Positions 56,201-64,000 of a DNA stretch of 64,000 nucleotides are shown here, piece by piece. Made by a program: the position numbers and the translations under genes. How positions within the stretch are numbered: the first letter of the stretch is position 1; every line of letters begins with the position of its first letter. The stretch is taken from positions 4,830,636-4,894,635 of the forward strand of contig WNKI01000002.1 of assembly GCA_015350385.1 (NCBI GenBank), read 5' to 3'. This stretch comes from Aculops lycopersici (Eukaryota; Arthropoda; Arachnida; Trombidiformes; Eriophyidae). The notes beneath the pieces were generated by a model. That model did no database searches, was not told the origin of the DNA, and worked only from the letters and a program-made list of their open reading frames with translations.

Positions 56201-57233
56201 AAATCCCTCGCCTCGACTCGCGACGAGACCGACGATTTGCTGCGCCCACCGACGAGGAGCTCGGCGATTTGCTACGCCGCTTGTTGCCGTCCTTACCTCG
56301 CGAGGTTAAACTCGACGATTTAGTTGTTATCTTTGCCCGACTCGAATAACTCTCACTTATAACACTACCATCAATCGAGGGCCGAGTTGCCTTCTCACCC
56401 TTTGTAAATTGCATCTCACTACTGTTCATTCCCTGCCTATCATCGAGCAATTCCTCCAAAGAAATGGAGTTTTTGCTTTCATTAGTATTTCTATTTGAAT
56501 TTGACTCTTGCAAGTTAACTATATTTGAGCGCGACATTGAGCTCGATGAGTAGGGAATTGGCAGTTGAGATTCATAATAATCATCACCATACTCATCATC
56601 ATCCTCGTCGTCGTCTTCAAAAGTTTGGTATCCCCTTTTGTTGCGACTCGACGATTGCGATAGTTGGCGCTGCTGCTGGCGTCTCGACAAACCTGGCCGA
56701 CCATAATAATCACTATGAATTGAGCGCTCGCTAACCTGTTGCTGATGTAGTTGTTGTAGGTTGCTATTGTTATCGTTCGAAGTGATTGATATTAGTGGCG
56801 GCGCCGATAAATGAGGTCGCAGGATTGAGGAGGAGCCAGCGCTAGTTTGACTGTGATTTAGTTGGACCAGCTCCCCCGTTAACGGGTCCAATTCCATTGA
56901 AGATGACGATTTTGTGCTATCCAGTGAAGCCAACTTTCGCATACGATCCAGCTTGTTACGCTGTGCTTTTGGACTGGTCAATTTGGAAAGCCAGGTTATT
57001 TTGTTTGATAGTTGTTTTTGTTGGTGTTGCTGTTGCTGTTGCCCGCCCGTTGGATATGCATTACTTTGATTATTATTATTGATATCATTACTATTATTAT
57101 CTTCAGCTCCCTCCACTGGGATTTGCAATTGTCGTGATAATAAACGTGGATGATAAGTCTCCAAGTCATTGGCGCCGTCGCTCTCGCGGAGCTCGAAGGG
57201 CGAGCGACTGCTGGTCTGTTGTTGATGTGACAT
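53217..57233 (-). CDS. tandem-domain tyrosine phosphatase related to receptor type IIb, probably inactive
   Basis: A 1338-residue intronless protein with two PTP domains of receptor-class type, closest by eye to the PTPRK/M/T/U group and similar arthropod proteins. Residues 1-350 are polar, Ser/Gln/Asn-rich. Domain 1 begins near 415 (KCIPYDYNRVVLRTLP, DYINASHVDS, AAQGPNENTIEDFWRMIWE). It is split by about 350 low-complexity residues (563-912), then resumes with QFHYNSWASHTCPF and HCNDGCGRTGTY, so Cys963 and Arg969 remain but the WPD aspartate is Ser927. Domain 2 has WPQ (1231-1233) and SLNGKSRAG where the HC(x)5R loop should be, with Leu1268 in place of Cys, so it is inactive. No signal peptide, extracellular domain or membrane helix is encoded. 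Upstream exons may be missing, or the protein is purely cytoplasmic. Such proteins may act as phosphotyrosine-binding scaffolds. Confidence 0.93.
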   Translation of the reverse strand: MSHQQQTSSRSPFELRESDGANDLETYHPRLLSRQLQIPVEGAEDNNSNDINNNNQSNAYPTGGQQQQQHQQKQLSNKITWLSKLTSPKAQRNKLDRMRKLASLDSTKSSSSMELDPLTGELVQLNHSQTSAGSSSILRPHLSAPPLISITSNDNNSNLQQLHQQQVSERSIHSDYYGRPGLSRRQQQRQLSQSSSRNKRGYQTFEDDDEDDDEYGDDYYESQLPIPYSSSSMSRSNIVNLQESNSNRNTNESKNSISLEELLDDRQGMNSSEMQFTKGEKATRPSIDGSVISESYSSRAKITTKSSSLTSRGKDGNKRRSKSPSSSSVGAANRRSRRESRRGIFGLASRLKLTKKHESIAKLQLSILNSGFVSLKTLDRDLQSFLPRERMSIKDFEERVKLMRKYKVLANIEYRFASRYETYVCRYATQESNQVKNNYKKCIPYDYNRVVLRTLPNVSDSDYINASHVDSCLKPNAYIAAQGPNENTIEDFWRMIWEQKTFVIVMLTKVFDFIRVMCNQYWPLELNKPERYGNLEVTLLFEEPLADFVIRTIKLRRLRGKDQQVKPEQDGGQAGTNIGGINNNDSTTGDAIPTSGKRSSSSNIQLHNGDSPSENDFEFTEDDSAYTDDETSASEELILNPRRQSSELDLSGRANVREPKYLSVNSRGSAGRSGSSRNNRQQRRSNSSARLSMGSNGFGRQSYNLDPTIDHLSSRLLSADLSASGAGSSMARQNLARSSSQPPPSRARKISSTSQQQQQKKQEQQVFTPDRSLNQLHPLSYLSRSALDGSSGSLNNLSEPATPVTPRTPSSAGLDRSSATRRAVKKKRRVREKNTRPRRTQFMVPSESQLLDDDDEGDDDRGKDDNYLISDNQLNSTDLDLEPQTPDGLLTGDEEMNDLTGSGRPAASSSRSNERIIYQFHYNSWASHTCPFISSLLHFRRRVRICMDEMSKSGKTGPTVVHCNDGCGRTGTYLCIDANLELAEEDNVLDVFNYTKKMRQSRKFLIENLEQYKFVYDTIEEAMFCGKTWFPVAELHKQLKHKSRRNPTTKKNEYQREYEKITRMTSKFSIGDCAGGHRVENREKNRDVSTVPPDNFRPYLTSFQTNDSTDYINAVFVDGYTRSKEYIVTEWPLHRTISDFWSLVYDHDCNSVILLANPLESSTYPSFLPSEKELRRKFGPVFSAEMVSYTHYPNIKSWIYTINKKIVSLTEVIAGVRSEAKTTQVFQITCWPQGHRVPTSTNALVELMNMVERWRQRTTYGPVCVVSLNGKSRAGVYCAANVAIEQVVQHSEVDVFQAVKTVRRHRPQLIENMTEYKYCYDLILHYVLHYVNQTPATS

Positions 57234-57803
57234 TTGTACAGTTGAATTTTAACTTATTTTATAGTTATTTATTTGATAAAAGTTATGAGCTATTAGATTA
57301 GATTGAATTGAACGAACCCAAAAAGTAGCAGATGAATGAATTTATTTTGTTACATGAACGATAATGATAATAACAAAGCGCATAGAAGCTATGCACATAG
57401 CGACGTGTCGACATTAGCACCGCTGCACTTTTGCGAGGTAAAGTCGATTCCTTCAACTTAGGATGCGAAACAACGAACCAGCGGAGCTCACTAACCTTGC
57501 GCTAGGCCGATGAGGATCAAATTGTTGCCGCGTCTAATTTGTGGCAGGTCTCGAGGTGGCGCCACTCTAGTCTTAGCTCCACTTTTCTCTCCATCTTTCA
57601 GCTCAGAAACCAGAAGCGGGGCAAGCTTATGAACTCCAACAACAACCTCAGCAGCCAATAGACGAGTTCTTACTTGACTAAACTCTTTCGCTGCCTCCAC
57701 CACAGCGGCGCCAAAGACAACCTGTTGCCTCCGCTTCGGCTGCCACTTCTTTCTTTGTTGTGACTCGGCAACCGCAAGCTACAAAACATTACATTACACC
57801 AGT

Positions 57804-57892
57804 CAGCAAGCCAGCAAGCCAGCAAGCCAACAAGCCAGCAAGCCAGCAGGCCAACCAACCAACCAATCAACCAACCAGCAAACTAGCAAGCT
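57804..57892. repeat. tandem AGCAAGCC octamer and CCAA repeats
   Basis: Six or so copies of an eight-base unit with single-base variants, passing into CCAA tetranucleotides. Confidence 0.9.
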
Positions 57893-59285
57893 AAACTCAA
57901 ATCAACCGAATAATAACGACTATCGCAACTAAAGCCACCACCCAATGGGTTCAAGTTCACGCGCCTCGGCACCACAAGCTCGCATATCTACCTGCCTACT
58001 TGCCCCTTTTTAGCAGCTCGTGGCCAAAAGGCTTCAAGAACCTGGCAAGCTTGCTCAACTCGCTCCTGCGCCCATAAAATAAAAGCCGTAAGAGATAGAG
58101 AGTGAGAGAAAGCTGCTAATGCACGAGCCCCACGCGCGTAGATTAGAGAGCCATGAACTTGAAATATATTTTCTCTCCCCGCCACTTCCACCACTAACTT
58201 CAAATTACCTTCCTGTCGAGCGTTTTGAATCTACACAAGGCGAAGCTGCAGCAGCAGTAACAAGTGGTGACGCGTACGGTGACGGCGGCGGCGCCAAGAC
58301 GTCAAGCTAAAGCAACACCAAAGCCTGCCGACATTTCCGTAGCGCGTGGCGCGCATTTGACAAGCCAGAGGGGCAAGCTAGGAGCAAGCTTGGCAATACA
58401 ACCACCGCTGTTGCCGTCGGTGTGTTGCAATATTAGTTGCGACTTTGAACGCTGTGTGTGTGTCGCGACTCGCAACAAGCACTTGATGCATTAATGGCTG
58501 CCTTAGTCTGCTCTAAAGTCGCGACTCGCTCTTAGTCGCGATCCAGAAACTACCGCCACTAACCAGTTTACGTTGCGCGAGTGCCCCAGACTAAAACCAC
58601 CGCCGCCACCAATGGCAATTTTCCATCAGCTGCTGCAACGACAACAGAGCAAGAAAACTCCTCTGTTGTCTTGGTGGATTAGTAGTCTCCTTGGTTCTTA
58701 TCTCAACTCTCGACAAGGAGCAATTGTTAGTTAGCTTTCTGCTGACAAGCAAACACGGCCCAAAATAGGACTGCTCACTTGCGAGGCTACCCCTCTCTCG
58801 TTCATTCATTCAATGTCTTCGATTTCGCTTTCTATTGCTGCTGCTGCTGCTCTTATGTCGTCAAGTCACTTTACATGGCTACAATTGCCTCGGATCTCTT
58901 TTCCAATGTCTGATGTGTCACGCGCTTGTTTAATAAACAAACCATTTAATCTTTGTTTTACCGCTTGAGTGCTTTAGTTTGGGCTCGAGACAAAATGATT
59001 GCAGTTTTAGATTTAATTTCGATATCTGTCGCTGAACCTTTCGCCAACTGGCACGAGTGGAATCCCTTTTTCTTGCCACAGAGCCTCGCTATCTACCCCT
59101 CATTTCTGCACAATCAACTGTAATTATTTGGTGTCAACTTTCCGCCCGATTCGAGGAGTGCGGCACCGTGGGGCGCCCACGAGGTAGCTCTCAAATTTTG
59201 GACAGTATCTGGGAAGCGGCTCGATTTTCCATGATTGAAAGAGATTTGAAAAGTTCCGCCGCTAGACGGTACCTCAAATGATAGT

Positions 59286-60652
59286 CAACAAGTGGGGGTC
59301 TAAACGTGGCGTCACGTGAGATTTTCAAAGGCAAAACACTCCAGAATGTCGCCAACGCGTGACAAGCGGACAAATGCAATCATAACATCAGCCACGAGAG
59401 GCGAGATTCGAACTTTTTAAGTGGCCCCACTTGTTGCTGCCAGTTACTCGGCTGAGCTTATTTCAAACAGAGCGGCAGAGGAAAACAACATAAGCAACAA
59501 CAACAAGAACTGTGCCACTCACCAGTCACAGTTGGCGCCAAATTGGCTGCCAGATGTAAGTGAGCAAGCGAATGTGCAAAAAGTTGCGCGTGAACAAGTG
59601 GCAGTTGCAAAGCATCTTGAAATTGGAGAACTATCGCCGCCTAAGTGTCTAGCTCATCCCATGGGCTTCTCTCTCTCCTTGCCAATCGTTGCAAATTTAC
59701 CATTAAATTTTAGCCCCACCAACTAGGCGACTCAAATATTGAGTTGGCAAAAGTCGCCAGAGTCAGCTGACTCGGCTGAAGATCAACTGATTGATAATGC
59801 AGCAGCAGAAACAAACATTCGAGATAACAGATTACAAAAACAATAACAACAACAGAAACACCAAAAGAAAAAACAAGCGGCCGACTTGATATGATTGGGT
59901 TGGTGCCACCAACTTATTGGCGCTTGAAGTTCTATGCAAGTTCTATTGCGTTGGAGGCCTGCAACAGAACCACTTGTTGCTCCAGATGCGCGCGAGCGCG
60001 CAACAGTGGTATTAGCTAGTGGAGCCGAGCAACAGTAGCAGCAGCGAACCATGATGACGCAGCGATGGCGCCAGCGACGATTGAACCGATAGATTGAGTT
60101 TAGTTTAATTGACTGGCCTAGCGACGAATTAATTGACTCGACGCATTCGCCGTCGTCGTCGTCGTCGTTGTCGTAGTCAAGTCAATCAAATTGTAGATTT
60201 TATGATGACTATAGCAGCAGCAGCAGCAGCAGTAGTGGTGGTAGTATTGGCAAAGGCGCTGGTATTGATGTCGGCTGATGGACACAGTTGATATGCCTTT
60301 CAAGTGGCAGTAAATCGTTTTACGCGCAACAAGTGGCCACCAATCCGGACGTGGAACTAGAAACCGTATGGGATCACTGGTTTGGGTTTTCGGTGTTGCA
60401 GTTGATGATTATAAGGATGATGATGATGATTCAATTGGTGCTGAATGTGCATTGTCCGCGGGACTTACTTGTCAGTTATTGTTGTTGTTAATACTATTAT
60501 TATTAGTGATGATGATCTCAGTGGAAAGAGGAGAAATGAGAGCAGAAAAGTTGAATTGGAGACACTCACACAATTGATTTGTCGTCTTTATCGTTTGCGA
60601 TTGTTGCGTTCAGTGTTGCTCGCTATAATATTGCTTTGACTGCCACTTGTTG
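59286..60652. repeat. dispersed CAACAAGTGG motif, eastern cluster of five copies
   Basis: Exact 10-mer copies begin at 59286, 59427, 59970, 60327 and 60643, five within 1.4 kb. Near copies in the same stretch are GAACAAGTGGC (59592) and TCAAGTGGC (60299). This is the densest cluster in the window. Confidence 0.75.
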
Positions 60653-62442
60653 CAGCGACAGCAGCTAAAGCTAGAGCTCGATTTCAGTGAGGCGCCGCAC
60701 CAACTTTGGCGTCACTTAGGCGGCGACCAGAGTTTGGTAGTTGGAGCTGCACTGTCTCTCTCTCTCGCTTGTTCATCATCAATAGATTGCTCTTCTGCCT
60801 CTGGCCAACGAATTAAGTTTGCCGAGGCGCCAGGACCGAGTCAATTAGCTGCCACTTGGTCGATTCATATAGCGATCACATTTTGATAAATATATAAATA
60901 TCCGCTCGCGGCTTGTCTGTCGCTTCCTGTCGTCCAGTTTGTTGGACTAACTTTCCTCTTTTGATTGTCCAGTTGGTCTATTGGTTGGCTAGTTGGCCGC
61001 CTCCGTCTACCAGATGGTTAGATAGTTGGGGACAGACGTTACAAGGCGGCCGGCAAAGTGACAGCGACGGTTAAAGTGAGCAAACGTGTTGATTGCAACA
61101 GCAAAGCCGGCATTGCAATTTAGTCCAGTGGTGTGTTTAGTGTAGTTTTGCGCGTCGGGTTCTCACAGGACTTCAGCTTGGCAATTTATTTGCCGCCGCT
61201 TGCCACTTGCAAGTCGCAACAAGCGAATTGCATCTGAGCACAAGAGAGTGAGTGAGTGAGTGATAGCACTAATAACAATGGTAGCCACAATATATATATA
61301 ATATAGAAATCGTAATCATTCTTATCATCATTATTAATATTTGTAATATACTCGCACATACATTGAGTGTCGTGGTCGTCGGTGTCGTGAGCGTAGCTAT
61401 TGGTGGTGGTTGCTACAGTGGCAAAAATAATCACAATTACAAGGGTCAGTTGGGCGGACGGCCAATATAAAGTGGACCGGCTAGTAAATATAAAGTTTCT
61501 ATTGCTGCTAGTGCTACTGGTGGTATATTAGCAGAAACTTTTTTGCTCGATGAAACTTAAACTAAAGCTCCAACAGAAGTTGTGGCAGCAGAAGCAGCAA
61601 ACTTGGCTACTTTATTGCCGCCAATCAATCATCGCGTTTCCCTTATTCCTATTCGCATTCGCGTTCGTCGTTGGCCCACAATGGCGCCGGCTAGCTAGCT
61701 GCTGTTCACTTTGCTCCCGATCGGGGGCTCAGCGCGGCCCAAATCATCAAGCGACCGGCCAAATGGATGGACACACAACTGAGCCAAGTTGAGTTGCCAA
61801 AAGTTTTGGTGGCAAATTTACGAGTTGCTCACTTGGGCCAGTCAAGCGGCGAGCTTATGTCAGAGGGGTTTTGTTGTTGTTGTTGTTTTCAAATTTGAAC
61901 ACACACACACACATGTCGTGGTCGTGGTCGTCGTCGGTGCGCCAGGCGAGGGCCAGGCGCAACACATTTGGCCCCTAAGAGAGGAGCCAATGACGGTGGC
62001 GGTGGCGAAATGAGCAACGGCAGAGGCGGAGTAATGTGTTCAACAGCGAGGTCCACGCGCAAACGGAAACGATAGAGAGCCGCGGCAAGTGGACAGTGGA
62101 AGCTACAGCAGCAGTGGTAGCACTAGAAAAGAGAAACTCGACTCGACTCGCTGTCATCTTCGGCCCGTGAGACTCCTCTCGGCCGCCGAGAGATAAGCAA
62201 CTGGCCCCGCCGAGTTGCCTCAAGATGGCGACGGCACCCCCACTGTAAACAATATTCGAAATGACGTTTCTCCAAAACGTGGACTAGTCGAGCTAGTGAC
62301 GGCCACGACCACGACGATTGTCACTTGCTCGGCCAGTTCCAGTTGCTCCATTAGATTAGATTCGATCCGATCCGATTCGATTCAATTCGAGAAGCGCAAT
62401 CAGCAAGCGATTTGCACGGCCAGTCGGGGGGAGGAGAAAGAG

Positions 62443-62450
62443 TATATAAA
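62443..62450 (+). promoter_or_regulatory. TATA box candidate
   Basis: TATATAAA in a GTATATAAAG context, a close match to the consensus. No coding sequence follows within the window, so it may drive a gene or leader exon further right, or be chance. Confidence 0.3.
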
Positions 62451-62825
62451 GTAAATCGCCTTGTTATTGTGTGGGCAGAGGCAGGCAGGCTAGTTGGTTA
62501 GTTAGTCAAGTGTCTCAAGTTGGCCACTTGGATTGGTCCAGAGCAACGCGCGTTGCCCGCGATGGCCATTTAAAATCGAGCATCGCAAGGCCCGCAGTCG
62601 TCGCACGAGCGACGAGCCGGCAAATGGCAAATGCGAAATGGCAAACAGGCGAGGATGGAAATTTGTGCGACACAAAGACGAGCGGCACACATGTGTGCCT
62701 CTTAGAGCGGCTCTGCTGGGGCTCCCTTCGCCGTGTGTCGTCAGCGGCGGACAGTCGAGGAGCAGCCGCCAGGCTAATGAACTTTTACGCTCCAGCAACG
62801 GCGACGCTCGCCCATTTGCCCATTA

Positions 62826-63173
62826 TACAGTGTGATTCTAAACCAAATGCACAAAACAGGCATGTTTTCGGGGTACACACCCCTCCGCACATGAACGACG
62901 CGTGATCTCTGTGGAAAAACTGGCCAGATAGCGCCAGCGGGATTGAGTGGAGAGGCTGGTCATCGTGGTGCAGACTCAGATAAATGGTGCAGAGACCGAC
63001 ACTCTCTTCCGTATTTCGAAAAAAAGTTGAGATCGCGGTATTGCATTGGGCCGTTGCAACACAGGAGGGTGTTTAAATTTAGCCCGAATCTGCACGCTAA
63101 GGGGAGAGAAAACTAGCGCGTTGCGGGAAAAAAGAGGGGAGAAAATTTAAATTTTGTTCAGAATCACACTGTA
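62826..63173. mobile_element. Tc1/mariner-type MITE candidate
   Basis: A 344-bp segment (62828-63171) is bounded by 21-bp terminal inverted repeats that match at 19 positions, both starting CAGTGTGATTCT, and is flanked on each side by TA, the target duplicated by Tc1/mariner transposases. The CAGTG start is also typical of that superfamily. The interior has no transposase coding, so it would be a non-autonomous element mobilised in trans. No second copy was seen in the window. Confidence 0.6.
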
Positions 63174-64000
63174 CTAATGGTGTTGCAGGCGTCCAATCCG
63201 ACACAAAAGCAGAGGAGCAACGGAGCCGAGCTGTGTGACATTCTGTCAGTGAGAGCGAGCGAAAGTCGCCGCTGCTTATCTGACAGTGTAAGGCAACAAC
63301 TGTCAGTCTGTGGGCGGGTCGGTTTCGATCGGGCCCCTGAGGTTTGAGCGCAGCGGGCGTGGCGAGGCATGCACCTGTTGTGCCTGCCGACTGGAGGCGA
63401 GCGGATAGACGGCACGAGTGGGCGTGTTGAACTCAAACACCCGAACCAGTGACAAGTGCATCCCGTAAGACCTCGCACGCGTGTGAGCGAGCAAGAGGAA
63501 CACGCTAATGCGGCCAATCGACTGTGTGAAGCTTCTCCTTCGTATTCGCCACTCTTTCTTCCGCCTTTTTTGTCCACGCTGCTGAAAATCGCATCCATTG
63601 CCGCCCCCTCCTTCCAAGCGAGCGAAAATGCGCCATTGTGGGCTCCCTGCTAACAACAACGGAATTCCCATCGAAGGCCCCACGCTAGAAGAGTGCTTAA
63701 TTTTCCTCGAAATCCCACAACTCATTTAGACATTTGGTTGGTCGCCAACTTCTCATAAGACACACTCAGCGAGTGAGTGAGTGAGAGAGAGAGTAGATAT
63801 CATCACTACTGTCAAGTCTTAATGTCTAACTCCCGAGATCTTGCCACCGCTGCCACTACTGCTCTTGCTGGTGCTCTTTTTCTTGCAAACGGGGCGCGCG
63901 AATTTGTGAGCTAATTTCATTCACTCGCCCGAGCGACGATTTGCTCGCCAGTGCGGCACCACCACTAGTACCATTATCAACCTTCTCTCTCTCTCTCTCT
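63174..64000. other. non-coding right end
   Basis: No gene recognised. It contains short GAGT and GA runs near 63771-63795 and ends in a TC run that continues past the edge. Confidence 0.5.

Larger units (their letters stand above)
57234..62825. other. non-coding region upstream of the tyrosine phosphatase
   Basis: No gene can be supported. It contains tandem AGCAAGCC units, triplet runs (GTC near 60150, CAG near 60215), an AGGTGGCGCC word at 57554, two copies of GTCGCGACTCGC (58462 and 58519), TATA-like sequences near 60890 and 62443, and five exact copies of the CAACAAGTGG motif. Open stretches such as 62471-62905 lack an ATG start and domain content. Confidence 0.5.

Noticed and set aside
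59380..59420. TTCGAA-containing sequence that looked like a tRNA T-loop
   Set aside because: The T-stem does not pair and no acceptor or anticodon stem can be formed.
62471..62905. Open frame of 144 codons on the plus strand
   Set aside because: Begins at GTG, not ATG, has no recognisable domain, runs into the MITE, and overlaps other open frames of similar length.

Overview
The window is nuclear DNA of an arthropod. It carries ten recognisable protein genes. One is a clockwork-orange-type bHLH gene, a clock gene known from arthropods. The others encode a receptor-class tandem tyrosine phosphatase, an ABCG transporter, mitochondrial DNA polymerase gamma, OPA3, phosphatidylserine synthase, cytidine deaminase, an ANKRD11/12-type nuclear protein, a LanC-like protein and an ApaH-like phosphatase. 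Most are uninterrupted (POLG 1222 codons, the phosphatase 1338, ABCG 924). Only cytidine deaminase (introns of 90 and 149 bp) and cwo show clear introns. Strong intron poverty is known from eriophyoid mites, so a mite is my best guess, but that is inference.

Layout. 1-8.8 kb: a decayed open-frame stretch, the ApaH-like phosphatase (minus) and the ABCG transporter (plus). 8.8-28.2 kb: about 19 kb with no gene I can defend, rich in microsatellites and in a dispersed CCACTTGTTG/CAACAAGTGG motif. 28.2-30.5 kb: a decayed CTR9 fragment inside the apparent intron of cwo, then the cwo bHLH exon (minus). 30.5-33.6 kb: cwo upstream sequence. 33.6-47.4 kb: a compact block with OPA3 (minus), Pss (plus), POLG (plus), CDA (plus), ANKRD11/12-like (plus) and LANCL (minus), mostly separated by 0.4-1.8 kb. 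47.4-53.2 kb: non-coding, with a 144-base assembly gap inside a compound microsatellite. 53.2-57.2 kb: the tandem tyrosine phosphatase (minus). 57.2-64 kb: non-coding, with more copies of the dispersed motif and a probable 344-bp Tc1/mariner-type MITE.

The contrast between a compact housekeeping block and broad motif-rich deserts beside two regulatory genes is the main architecture. The most unusual items are the 10-mer present 14 times in non-coding DNA (about 0.1 copies expected by chance), its resemblance to CTCF sites, the tyrosine phosphatase that has lost both WPD aspartates and has a ~350-residue insertion in domain 1, the cwo exon that goes from bHLH into a Gln/His/Asn/Ser tract with no Orange domain, the CTR9 relic and the MITE. 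I saw no CRISPR array, rRNA or intact tRNA, and no viral gene. Splice sites, promoters and motif counts were read by eye.
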